This document shows positions 1-7,910 of a DNA stretch of 64,000 bases, piece after piece. This stretch comes from Eledone cirrhosa. Taxonomy: Eukaryota > Mollusca > Cephalopoda > Octopoda > Eledonidae. The stretch covers positions 361,091,573 to 361,155,572 of the forward strand of contig OZ024742.1 in the NCBI GenBank assembly GCA_964016885.1. The letters run 5' to 3'. The notes under the pieces are model-generated. The model was not told where the DNA came from. It saw nothing but the letters and a program-made list of their open reading frames with translations, and searched no databases. The position numbers and the translations under genes were made by a program. How positions within the stretch are numbered: position 1 is the first letter of the stretch; every line of letters starts with the position of its first letter.

Positions 1-82
1 ACATCTCATAGGGTGAAGAATGCTGTCCTAGAACGGTGAATACCTCTTTCCGACTGAGAATAAGGATTGTGTATATATATAC

Positions 83-462
83 GGAGGCACATGGCTTAGT
101 GGTTAGAGCATTGGCCTTGCAATCGAAAGTTGTGAGTTCAATTCTCAGACCGGGTGATGTGTTGTTTCCTTGAGCAAGACACATTGCTCCAGTTTACTCA
201 GCTGTAGAAATGAGATGATAGGGACTGCGGTCCCTAGCATTCCACTGCAAAGTGGTCATGGAGGTGCCATGGCAAAAAAGCATCCACCCCACACTGTAAA
301 GTGGTCATGTAGGCGCCACGGAAAATAAAACACCCACTACTCACTGTAAATGAGGTTGGTGTTAGGAAGGGCATCCAGCTGTAGAAATCAAGCCAGAATC
401 AGTTCCCGTCCCCCCCTTGCAAGCAGGGAAAAGTGGACGTAAAATGATGATGATGATGATGA
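83..462 (+). mobile_element. SINE, tRNA-derived, near full length (type A)
   Basis: A tRNA-like head carries a pol III A box (tggcttagtgg, 92-102) and a B box (gagttcaattc, 134-144). A body of about 290 bp follows and ends in a (GAT)n tail at about 440-462. The body from about 245 onward matches the 3' part of the LINE-like element at 50,373-50,823, including 'ggttggtgttaggaagggca' and 'ggacgtaaaa' just before the tail. This is the pattern expected of a SINE that borrows the 3' end of a partner LINE for mobilisation. Truncated relatives lie at 1,500-1,843 (plus) and 4,034-4,336 (minus). It is non-coding. The family name was not confirmed. Confidence 0.85.
92..144 (+). promoter_or_regulatory. 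Internal pol III promoter (A and B boxes) of the SINE
   Basis: The A box at 92-102 (tggcttagtgg) fits the tRNA consensus TRGCNNAGTGG exactly. The B box at 134-144 (gagttcaattc) is close to GGTTCGANTCC. Their starts are 42 bp apart, within the normal tRNA range. Whether the element is transcribed cannot be seen from sequence. Confidence 0.7.
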
Positions 463-469
463 TATATAT

Positions 470-700
470 GATGGCTGCAGACACTGCTAAGAGTATTGCA
501 ATCACTTGTGACAGCTCCAGAACAAGCAATACCTGTGCTTTAAAGGTTTTTTTAAAGTGAGGAAAGAGGCCTTGCACTCGACCAATTCCACTCTTTGAAC
601 ATCGAAAACACGACCCGAAAAGGAAAACTTGTCAACATCATCGGATGCTTCCGAAGCCGCAGGTTTTTTTCAGAGTTTCCCTCTGTATATATATATATAT
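470..700. repeat. Dispersed repeat, first copy (relative at about 7,137-7,375)
   Basis: This stretch aligns by eye with about 7,137-7,375. Shared blocks include 'cacttgtgaca', 'caatacctgtgc' versus 'caatgcctgtgc', 'cttgtcaacatcat' versus 'caagtcaacatcat', and the ending 'cagagttt(t)ccct/ctt'. Many substitutions and small indels separate the two, so both are old. The better copy may encode a zinc-finger remnant on the minus strand. The plus-strand open frame from 595 crosses this repeat and a microsatellite and is not credible. Confidence 0.55.
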
Positions 701-835
701 ATAGTGTAGGTGGCACAGTGAATTACTGGTGTTGGCACCAAATCAAGCACTCCATGCACAGGCAGAGTGTATACTCACACACACAAGAATATCTGAATAC
801 ACACCTGCAGAGCTTCCCCATCAATTACGCTACAG

Positions 836-888
836 TACACACATACACCATACACACATACACCATACACACATACACCATACACACA
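836..888. repeat. 15-bp minisatellite (tacaccatacacaca)n
   Basis: About 3.5 head-to-tail copies of a 15-bp CA-rich unit. The unit length is a multiple of three, so an open frame reading a repeating HTYTI peptide runs through it. This is simple-sequence DNA. Confidence 0.85.
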
Positions 889-899
889 AAACAATAGGG

Positions 900-1490
900 C
901 TGATGCCTATATATATACCTTTTCAGCTCACATACCACAACAAAAATATATTTTTTGTCACATCACCAGTCAGATGAGAAGATTGACACTGGAGCTGGGT
1001 CCCTAACTCTTATGGGTTACCTTGAGCCAATTCTCTTTGAAACATGCGTAACAGCTCGGTACACAAATATTTTTCTTATGTAAATGAAACTTCTTCATCT
1101 TTTTCTATTTTATATATATATATATGTATAGATATTTGTTGTATATATATATGTATAGATATTGTAGGCGGTATGCCGGTTGAGCACTCTATGCTTCTTC
1201 AGAGCAGAGTACAATATTATAGAAAACGAAGAATCAGTGATGCATCGAAACACAATTTATAACATTACAATTGAATGTCCAGTGAACAGTTCGAGGTACG
1301 ATCTATTTGTGGGTCGGACCTGACTCTGGATTCGCAAATTCCTCACATACGTCTAGCGATTTCAAAGCAAATCTTCCGTCTGATGTTATTCTGTCCCTTT
1401 GAGTTTTCCCCATCTGTCATCATCCTGTTTACGCGGCCAATCCATTGGTCACTGATTCTTCATTTTATATAATATATATATATATATATT
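900..1490. other. No recognisable feature apart from AT microsatellites
   Basis: Short (TA)n tracts occur near 1,110-1,160 and 1,470-1,500. The DNA between them shows no coding signature, repeat match within the window or promoter I can support. The short open frames here (1,044-1,262 and 1,275-1,472) resemble no family. Confidence 0.5.
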
Positions 1491-1499
1491 TATATATAT

Positions 1500-1843
1500 T
1501 CAATTCTCAGACCGAGTGATGTGTTGTTTCCTTGAGCAAGACACTTTATTTCACATTGCTTCAGTTTACTCAGCTGTAGAAATGAGATGATAGGGACTGC
1601 AGTCCCTATCATTCCAGTGCAAAGTGGTCGTGGAGGTGCCATGGCAAAAAAGCACCCAGCCCACACTGTAAAGTGGACGTGTAGGCGCCACGGAATAAAA
1701 AGCACCCAGCACTCACTGTAAATGAGGTTGGTGTTAGGAAGGGCCTCCAGCTGTAGAAATAAAGCCAGAATCAGTTCCCGTCCCACCCTTGCAAGCAGGG
1801 AAAGGCGGACGTAAAATGATGATAATGATAATAATAATAATAG
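1500..1843 (+). mobile_element. SINE type A, 5'-truncated inside the B box
   Basis: Homologous to 83-462 from 'ttcaattctcagaccg' onward, ending in an (ATG/ATA)n tail at about 1,817-1,843. The A box and first half of the tRNA-like head are missing. The break lies directly against a (TA)n microsatellite. It includes 'gtttactcagctgtagaaat', 'ggttggtgttaggaagggc' and 'gcggacgtaaaatgatgat'. A minus-strand open frame (1,490-1,996) through it is a shadow of the repeat. Confidence 0.85.
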
Positions 1844-1844
1844 G

Positions 1845-2075
1845 TGGTTAATTGGCAGAGATATTAGAATGTCAGATAGAATTCTTTGTGATTTCTTTCC
1901 AGCTTGTTGCATTCTGAGTTCAACCCTACCAAGATCAGTTTTGTTTTTAATCTTTTGATGTTGATAAATAGAGTACCAGTCTAATACTGTGGTCAATTCT
2001 TTCTATATATCTCTTTCTCACTTCCTCTCTATCACTCATCACTTTCCTTCTCTGGAGGAAATCAGCTATGCTCAC
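1845..2075 (+). mobile_element. SINE type B, diverged long variant
   Basis: Starts 'ggtggttaattggcagagat', has a B-box-like 'gagttcaaccc' and then 'agagtaccagtctaatactg', the core of the second SINE family. Beyond the usual core it continues 'atatctctttctcacttcct...tctctggaggaaat', which matches the copy at 49,404-49,640. The two therefore belong to one subvariant with a longer 3' region. It lies head to tail right after the type A SINE. Confidence 0.65.
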
Positions 2076-2124
2076 ACCTGCAAAGAAGATGGTCTCACTA
2101 CAGTAGGTAGAGGTTAAAAAAAAA

Positions 2125-2190
2125 AGTGTGTGTGTGTGTTTGTGTATACACACACACACATATGCATATATATATATATACATACATATA
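2125..2190. repeat. (TG)n/(CA)n/(TA)n compound microsatellite
   Basis: Runs of gtgtgtgtgtg, cacacacacaca and tatatatata follow each other. TG next to CA makes a small inverted structure. No other function is visible. Confidence 0.85.
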
Positions 2191-2825
2191 GTGAAAGATT
2201 GAATAACATGGTCGGCTGTACAAAAAGGGTTTTATTTCAAGTATTAACAATTGTTTCATTGATCAGGTGAGTCTAAAGACCGCTAATCACTCGAAGTTGC
2301 GTCACTCGACCTTAAATACAGTGTTTACTTTTGATCAAATCATCAGAATATATATATATATATATATAAACTATAATAAAGAAAGGACTGCGGGATTGGG
2401 TCCAGAATATATTTTTTTACCGTTTGTAAAATAAGTTGGATTACTTTGAATAAATAATGAATGAATATTACATAATTTATGTGCTAAAGTTCATGGCTGT
2501 TGATTAAATATATTTTATAGCTTATTTAAAGACCTTTAAAATTCACTTCTTTAACATTTTCAAATGTCAACCCTTCCGGTTAGCAGCTGTTATATTATAA
2601 CACCTATAAAAATATCGCATATATTTCCGTCGCTAATTTTCTCCTAATACAGTTTATATATAATATTGTCTTTTTTAAATATATCATGGAATACGTTACT
2701 GATTACAGAAGACAGTGTAACATAGACTTCGTTCAATTTCTGTGTATATTGTCAATTACGATTTTATTTGATGTATCATATCTACATGCATATATATTTG
2801 TGTATAATATCAATATAGACACTAC
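2191..2825. other. AT-rich DNA without recognisable features
   Basis: Strongly AT-rich, with one (TA)n tract near 2,350. No open frame of note, repeat copy or RNA gene was recognised. Confidence 0.5.
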
Positions 2826-2830
2826 ACATG

Positions 2831-2866
2831 CTAGCAGAAACCACCCATAGGGTGGTTTTCTGCTAG
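2831..2866. repeat. Short near-perfect inverted repeat (hairpin)
   Basis: The 16-base arm ctagcagaaaccaccc (2,831-2,846) pairs with gggtggttttctgctag (2,850-2,866) around a 3-base loop, with one bulged T. It abuts a longer foldback at 2,867-2,989. Confidence 0.85.
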
Positions 2867-2989
2867 TCATGCTTAATATAGAAATGGTTTCTAAAGAACT
2901 AGAAATGTTTTATTCAAAAGAAACTATGAGGATTTCTTTTGAATGAAACAATTTTAGTCTTATAGAAGCCATTTCTATATTAAACATGA
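2867..2989. repeat. 123-bp imperfect foldback, MITE-like or structured RNA-like
   Basis: The outer arm 2,867-2,893 (tcatgcttaatatagaaatgg...) pairs with 2,963-2,989 (...ccatttctatattaaacatga). Inner arms around 'gttttattcaaaagaaa' and 'tttcttttgaatgaaac' continue the pairing, so nearly the whole segment can form one long stem with a small loop. Foldbacks of this size occur in miniature inverted-repeat transposons and in small-RNA precursors. Nothing here decides between them, and I see no clear target-site duplication. Confidence 0.65.
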
Positions 2990-3063
2990 TGTTTACATTC
3001 TACTAATGTATTGAGTAGTTTGCTGCGGTTAACCCCAGTTGAACCCGCGACTCACATCATATA

Positions 3064-3480
3064 TCATCATCACCGTTTTACGTCTGTTCTTCTACGCTAG
3101 CATGGGTTAGACGGGTTGTCCTGTTGTGGGCAGTGTCCGGTTGGCTGACCTTGTCTTGCTCATATGGAAACTGATTCTGGCTTGATTTCTACAGCTGGAT
3201 GCCCTTCCTGACACCAACTTCATTTACAGTGAGTGTTGAGTGCTTTTTTTCCGTGGTGCCTACATGTACACTTGTAGTGGGAGGGTGTGGGAGCATATTG
3301 TCTATATGCTTCAGCTTTGGCTTGTACCCATGGGAAGTCAGGTCTTCTGTATTACTGCGTGATGCCAGAGGTCACAGTCGTGTGTCATCGCCTTTGAGAG
3401 GTGCAATTGGGTAAGATCGGCTTTTATCACCTCATACCAGGTCTTCTTGGGTCTCCCCACTCAGTGGCTTCCATCGATTT
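3064..3480 (-). mobile_element. LINE 3' end (non-LTR retrotransposon), minus strand
   Basis: Read on the minus strand this parallels 50,373-50,823: the end of a reverse-transcriptase ORF, then a 3' UTR with 'ggttggtgt' and 'catccagctgtagaaatcaagc', then 'aacccatgctagcgt', ending 'acgtaaaacggtgatgatg'. The copy is truncated at its 5' side. Its 3' UTR supplies the sequence shared with the type A SINEs. Confidence 0.75.
3338..3457 (-). pseudogene. Decayed C-terminus of a LINE reverse-transcriptase polyprotein
   Basis: The minus-strand reading starts GRPKKTWYEVIKADLTQLHL, continues with a DCDLWHH segment in place of the better preserved DRDFWRH, and ends at TGA (3,338-3,340). GRPKxTW followed some 20 residues later by D-R-x-x-W-R is typical of the extreme C-terminus of non-LTR retrotransposon proteins in molluscs. 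The parallel copy at 50,375-50,512 runs eight codons further. Only about 39 codons survive, so it is a dead fragment. Confidence 0.65.
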
Positions 3481-3753
3481 CTATATATATATATATGTAT
3501 ATATATTAGTATATAATAGAATAGTCGAGTATCGGAAAATCAGCTCACGAATTAACGATAAACAAATCCGATATGAGTGGCAGAGGGCTCAATAATTTGG
3601 ATAAATCAGAGTTATAACTAACGTTAAATTACCAACACATAGAGAAAATGCCTAAAATCACCCATATAGCCGAAAAAGAACGACCAGGAAGATTCGGGTC
3701 ACTCAAATAAAATATCAATAAATCAATAATTTAAATGAATGTAAAAAACTTAC

Positions 3754-3942
3754 CCGGACCCGCTAGAAGGGTGTTAAATCTAGCTTCTTGGGTTTCTGCA
3801 ATTCCTTAATCCGTTCACTATCAGCCCACATAAAAGTATATAAGACTTCTAGCGAAGGAGTGGACCGGAAGAGCTTTATCAATGGGTTCCGTCCGAAAAT
3901 AAAGAAGTGACCTTTAAGAGAGATAATGAAGTCCGGAGTAAA
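3754..3942 (-). other. Exon-like block of unknown identity, minus strand
   Basis: On the minus strand a T-rich tract ending in CTAAG (3,943-3,968) precedes 189 bp that are followed by GTAAGT (3,753-3,748), a strong splice-donor match. One frame is open for about 59 codons (starts FTPDFIISLKG, includes LFRSTPSLEVLYTFMWADSE), but it reaches TAG nine bases before the donor. The T-rich tract and first 20 or so exon bases recur at 4,817-4,862, so part of it is repetitive. It could be an exon of an unknown or decayed gene, or part of a dispersed element. I do not recognise the peptide. Confidence 0.25.
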
Positions 3943-4033
3943 CTTAGAATAAAACAACAAAAAACAGAGAGAGAGAGAATATATATATATGTAAATGTCT
4001 GTGTGTGTGTATATGTATGCATATAAATATATA

Positions 4034-4336
4034 TCATCATCATCATTTTACGTCCGCTTTTCCCTGCTTGCAAGGGTGGGACGGGAACTGATTCTGGCTT
4101 GATTTCTACAGCTGGAGGCCCTTCCTAACACCAACCTCATTTATAGTGAGTGCTGGGTGCTTTTTATTCCGTGGATTTTTATTGCCGTGGCACCTCCACG
4201 ACTACTTTGCAGTGGAATGATATGGACCCCAGTCCCTATCATTTCATTTCTACAGCTGAGTAAACTGGAGCAATGTGAAATAAAGTCTCTTGCTCAAGGA
4301 AACAACACATCACCCGGTCTGAGAATTGAACTCACA
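4034..4336 (-). mobile_element. SINE type A, minus strand, 5'-truncated at the B box
   Basis: Reverse complement of the 83-462 element, from the (CAT)n tail at 4,035 to 'gagaattgaactcaca', the B box complement, at 4,321-4,336. The A-box half of the head is missing and the break lies against a (TA)n tract, as at 1,500. A short internal change ('ccgtggatttttattgccgt') marks a deletion or rearrangement relative to the other copies. Confidence 0.85.
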
Positions 4337-4424
4337 ATATATATATAAATATGTATGTGTCTGCATGTTTAGTATTCTATGAAAAGCTTATTGATTTACC
4401 TTTATTACATGCATTAGAAATGAA

Positions 4425-4437
4425 CCCCCCCCCCCCC
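4425..4437. repeat. Poly(C) tract, 13 bp
   Basis: An uninterrupted run of 13 C on the plus strand in otherwise AT-rich DNA. Its exact length may be unreliable in the assembly. Confidence 0.9.
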
Positions 4438-4816
4438 AGTTGTCTAAGTGGCTGTCCACAATCTTCATTGGACACAAGAGAGTTGACAGTAGTAGTTGTA
4501 GTTGCACCTATGTAGCAGCCACCAAATTTCTGTTGTTGTTGTACTGCACATTTGTTGCTAAGCTATATTCCCTGTTTATTTCTGCAGGAGACAATATACA
4601 GCTTCTGTTGCACAAATAGTTAGTTGTCTGCCAGTTTGGGAAGAATATTAAATTTGTATTACTTTGTTCAGTGCTTACAACCACTACTACCACCAATATA
4701 TCCACCTCCATTCAAAAGACAGTATTGACAAACTAACATTGAAGCTGCTCATTGCTGCTCTACCTGTCATAAATAACTGACAAATTTTCAAATAAAACTT
4801 CAGAGTCTTTACATTG

Positions 4817-4862
4817 GATAATGAAGTCCAGAGTAAACTTAGAATAAAACAACAAAAAACAC
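4817..4862. repeat. Partial second copy of 3,924-3,968
   Basis: 'ataatgaagtcc(a/g)gagtaaac' followed by 'ttagaataaaacaacaaaaa' is present here and at 3,924-3,968 with about one difference. The sequence outside this block is unrelated, so it is a short duplicated or dispersed segment. Confidence 0.7.
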
Positions 4863-4875
4863 AGAATCATCATGC

Positions 4876-5165
4876 TTCAGATTCTTACCTTTCAGAGTCA
4901 ATGTCATTCTAGATCTGTGGGGTGACTTAATTTTCTCTAGATAGGATCGTCAGGGTTCAGATTCTTAACTTTCGAAGTCAGGGTCATTCTAGATCTGTGG
5001 GGTGACTTAATTGTCTCTAGATAGGAATCTGAACCCTGACGATCCTAACTTTCGAAGTCAAGGTCATTCTAGATCTGTGGGGTGACTTAATTGTCTCTAG
5101 ATAGGATCGTCAGAGTTCAGATTCTTAACTTTCAGAGTCACAGTCATTCTAGATCTGTGGGGTAT
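4876..5165. repeat. 80-bp tandem repeat, about 3.6 copies, with an internal micro-inversion
   Basis: Copies begin at 4,876, 4,956, 5,036 and 5,116 (the last partial). Each contains 'tcattctagatctgtggggt' and 'gacttaattgtctctagata'. At 5,025-5,045, across the junction of copies two and three, the sequence is the exact reverse complement of the corresponding bases in the other copies: gaatctgaaccctgacgatcc replaces ggatcgtcagggttcagattc. Period and phase stay intact on both sides. Confidence 0.9.
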
Positions 5166-5400
5166 CTTTCGTTGGATCTAAGTAGCTTTTATCTTGTTAA
5201 GATATCCCATTTTGTGTTATGCCAAAGTTTTCATAATCAAGTGTTTCTTGTAATTTTTCAATGCACTGCCTCTCATCTGTCCCTTCTGAAGTGCACACTT
5301 GTCCATGGTAATTTGAGTGAACATGGACTTGTGGGGTTCCCTCAAAATCCCTATTTGGAGGTTCCCTTGCAGGAAATGGAACGTTTATAACCACATATAA
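5166..5400. other. No feature recognised
   Basis: Open frames exist on both strands (5,091-5,390 plus; 5,197-5,394 minus), but neither resembles a known family and they overlap in antisense. I see no repeat copy here. Confidence 0.4.
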
Positions 5401-5410
5401 ATATATATAT

Positions 5411-5690
5411 GTGCAGGTGCATGGCTTAGTGGTTAGGTCTTTGGGATTACAATTTAGAGGTTGTGAGTTTCATTCTCAGACCAGGTGATGTGTTGTGTCC
5501 TTGAGCAAGACATTTTATATTTTGTTTCATGTTGCTCCAATTTACTCAGCTTTAGAAGTAAGTTGGGATGACATTGGTGCCAAGTTGTATTGGCCATTGC
5601 CTTTCCCTTGGACAACATCTATGGTATGGTGAGGGGAGAGTGGTATGCATGGGAGTTCCCTTCCAGGCTTGTGCCTTGGAAGGGAACTTT
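5411..5690 (+). mobile_element. SINE with a type A head but a different body
   Basis: The head shares the A box tggcttagtgg (5,422-5,432), a B-box-like gagtttcattc (5,464-5,474) and 'ctcagaccaggtgatgtgtt...ccttgagcaagaca' with the type A SINE. After 'tttactcagcttt' the sequence changes to 'gggatgacattggtgccaag' and then a GC-richer stretch ending in a hairpin. The 3' body and (GAT)n tail of the other copies are absent, so this is a separate subfamily or a recombinant. The exact 3' end is uncertain. Confidence 0.7.
5654..5688. repeat. Short hairpin at the 3' part of the SINE
   Basis: agttcccttccaggc (5,654-5,668) pairs with gccttggaagggaact (5,673-5,688) across a 4-base loop, with one bulged base. 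It may be a structural element of the SINE 3' end. There is no following T run that would suggest a pol III stop. Confidence 0.7.
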
Positions 5691-5699
5691 CTAAGTGCT

Positions 5700-6370
5700 A
5701 AACCATGGTCAATAGTGACTGGTTGGGGTCTTTAAGACACACACGTATATTGCATCAATGTTTATCGTAAGTATATATATATATATAAAAATATATATAT
5801 TGAGTTAAAAACTTATAATAGTCCTTTATAATGAAATTAGCTCAAGGAAAGAATCTTCCAAGTCTTATAACACAGTAACAAGACACAAACACAGATATAT
5901 AACTATATGCATTCAAATCACAAGAGACAGAAACTGCCAGGGTGAAGAAAATACTGACTAATATCCAAACAGGGATATACTGGCTGTGAAGTATCCATTG
6001 AAAAGCATCGGACAAGTAAATCTCTTCACTGAATTGTGAAACAGTTCTACCCGAAAGCTGTCTGGATGCTTGATAGCAAAATTGTGTAGGACAGAACAAA
6101 GACGAGACTCACAAAATAAAAACCTAGTCACAGAGGAGGTCACAGAATGTGTGACAAAAGAGCTTTGACAATATATAAAAAAACCTTCTGGTTATTGAAC
6201 CAACTAACCAACCGGTAATTTACAATAAATTGAAATGAAAACCTACAGGGGTGTGTGTTGTTATTGGCAGCTTCATCCTCCCAAAGTATAACAATATCTG
6301 TTTCAACACATGTTCCCAGATAAGAAATCTCACAAAACGAATTTATATATATATACATATATATACATAT
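5700..6370. other. No gene recognised; one (TA)n tract
   Basis: A (TA)n-like tract lies at about 5,773-5,801. Minus-strand open frames at 5,842-6,099, 5,958-6,143 and 6,140-6,358 have no recognisable motif, overlap one another in different frames and are likely chance. Confidence 0.45.
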
Positions 6371-6375
6371 ATATA

Positions 6376-6482
6376 TGTGAGTGTGTGTATGTGTGTGTGT
6401 ATGTGTGTATGTGTGTGTGTGTATGTGTGTGCGTGCGTGTGTGTCTGTGTCTGTGTGTGTGTCTGTCTGTCTGTGTGTGTGT
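6376..6482. repeat. Long (TG)n microsatellite with interruptions
   Basis: About 105 bp of TG dinucleotide with occasional A or C replacements (tgtatg, tgcgtg, tgtctg). It creates an open frame of alternating Cys and Val, which is an artefact. Confidence 0.95.
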
Positions 6483-6672
6483 AAGGTAATTATGAAGGAA
6501 AAACAAACGAAAAAAGAGTGCTCTGTGTATAGAATAGAGCTATTTAATTACCAGACGTATATTATTATTAGAACTTTTTAATTATCAGACGTATGTTATT
6601 ATTATTGTCTGTGATCCAGAAAGCTTTGGGAATGGAGTAATGGAGTAGTTATATTTTGTGTTGTTCACTTTC

Positions 6673-6675
<3 letters not shown>

Positions 6676-6710
<35 letters not shown>
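6676..6710. repeat. (TA)n microsatellite
   Basis: About 17 TA units in a row, flanked by ordinary AT-rich DNA. Confidence 0.95.
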
Positions 6711-6712
<2 letters not shown>

Positions 6713-6839
6713 ATTAAACTAGTATTAAACAAGTTAGACCATTATTCAACAGAGTACTTGATATTGTGATAGCAGAGATACTTGGAATTAGCTGATGAAA
6801 TGGCAAGAGATCAGCCATCGGGCCTAGACTCTTTCCAAT

Positions 6840-6990
6840 ATATTGTGGTTTGCATTAGGGAGGGCATCCAGCCATAGAAACCAGGTACGAAAAAGTTGTG
6901 TGTGAGCAAAACACAGTCACCAGACCCAACTTTCTTCAAGTGGGACAACCTGTCTAACCCATGCTAGCATGGAAAAATGGATGATAAATA
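6840..6990 (+). mobile_element. LINE 3' tail fragment
   Basis: 'gcattagggagggcatccagc', 'catagaaacca' and 'gggacaacctgtctaaccca' followed by 'tgctagcatggaaaaatgga' match the 3' UTR of the LINE at 50,373-50,823. The copy is short, has an internal deletion relative to that one and ends in a (TA)n tract. No coding part remains. Confidence 0.7.
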
Positions 6991-6999
6991 TATATATAT

Positions 7000-7400
7000 A
7001 TGTATATGGTGGCTGCCAACTCGTTTTCGAGTACGGCCACTACTTTATATCCATGTAGGAGAACCCCTACTGATGCGCTGAACGAGTGTGACTTTTAGTC
7101 CAGCCAGCGACTTGAAAGCTCTGGTACAAACACTACACTTGTGACAATTATTGACACATAGTGCTGGGCCCATGGTACCATGTGACGACAAATGCAGAGA
7201 GATCTCCAGATATAAAGCAATGCCTGTGCCGTGAAGCTTTTATAGTGAGCAAAGGCACTGCACAAAGCCAGTCCCACTCTCTTAACCAAGATGATATTTA
7301 CCAAAAAGAAGAACAAGTCAACATCATTGGATACCATCAGGGTTGCAGGTGTTATATCAGAGTTTTCCTTCTCCTAGAATTCTGCCTTGACAAAGGCTAA
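7000..7400 (-). mobile_element. Old transposon-derived repeat (relative of 470-700)
   Basis: Part of this block recurs at 470-700. On the minus strand it contains a frameshifted C2H2-like finger (see 7,073-7,146). Fingers of this kind occur near the N-terminus of some LINE proteins, so a transposon origin is plausible but not shown. The minus-strand open frame 7,095-7,337 reads across the broken finger in the wrong frame and is probably meaningless. Confidence 0.4.
7073..7146 (-). pseudogene. Remnant of a C2H2 zinc finger with a 1-bp frameshift
   Basis: The minus strand from 7,146 reads CHKCSVCTRAFKSLAGLKV. The next codons become H-T-R-S-A-H only if one base is missing near 7,091. Read across that shift, the spacing is C-x2-C-x12-H-x4-H, a standard C2H2 finger with the usual aromatic and leucine positions (F, L). 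As it stands the frame is broken, so this is a relic, most likely of a retrotransposon protein. A chance match is possible. Confidence 0.4.
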
Positions 7401-7543
7401 GGGGTCATCTCTCCCGGTATATATATATATATATATATCATCATCGAATTTCTATGTAAACCTGCAGACTTTATGTAATTTGCTTTTGTAATGTCCCCTC
7501 ATTCAGCACTCCAGTGGTGAACAAAAGAAATCATTATTATTAT

Positions 7544-7768
7544 CTTCGGTAGAGGGTCGGACGCCATGCTTTGACGAATAGAGTTACGGTCCTTTCCATT
7601 CGGAGTTCGAATCCCGCCGAGGTTAACTTTGCCTTTCATCCTTGCGAAGTCGATAAAATAAAGTACCTGTAATGTACTGGGTAATTGCTGGCCTTGTGCC
7701 AATAGTAGAAACAATTATTATTATCTTTATTATTACTATTATTATTATCATCTTTATTATCATTATTG
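7544..7768 (+). mobile_element. SINE type B, near full length, just upstream of the large array
   Basis: Head 'cggtagagggtcggacgcca', a canonical B box gttcgaatcc (7,605-7,614), core 'gaggttaactttgcctttca' and 'tcgataaaataaagtacctg', 3' end 'gctggccttgtgcc...gtagaaacaatta', then an (ATT)n-rich tail to about 7,768. Related copies lie at 47,462, 51,314 and 53,594. It is tRNA-derived and non-coding. The family is very common in cephalopod genomes as I remember them. Confidence 0.85.
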
Positions 7769-7769
7769 T

Positions 7770-7893
7770 TTAACTTTGCCTTTCATCCTGACAGGATAAT
7801 AAAATACCAGTAATACACTGTGGAAATTGCTGGCCTTGTGCCAAAAGTAGAAACAATTAGTATTTTTATTATTGTTACTATTATTATTATTAT
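7770..7893 (+). mobile_element. SINE type B, 5'-truncated copy whose tail runs into the array
   Basis: Begins at 'taactttgcctttcatcctg', retains 'aataaaataccagtaataca', 'gctggccttgtgcc' and 'gtagaaacaatta', then an ATT-rich tail (7,861-7,893). That tail continues without a break into the first minisatellite monomer, whose AT-rich end has the same ATTATTATA composition. Confidence 0.8.
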
Positions 7894-7910
7894 TATATTT
7901 TGACAGAATC

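Noticed and set aside
83..152. A functional tRNA gene
   Set aside because: The A and B boxes fit, but the head continues into a SINE body and related copies are dispersed in the window. I could not fold a complete cloverleaf with an acceptor stem.
6251..6581. Cys/Val-rich open frames
   Set aside because: Translation of the (TG)n microsatellite.
7544..7620. A tRNA gene with a canonical B box (gttcgaatcc)
   Set aside because: It is the head of a type B SINE repeated at 47,462, 51,314 and 53,594.
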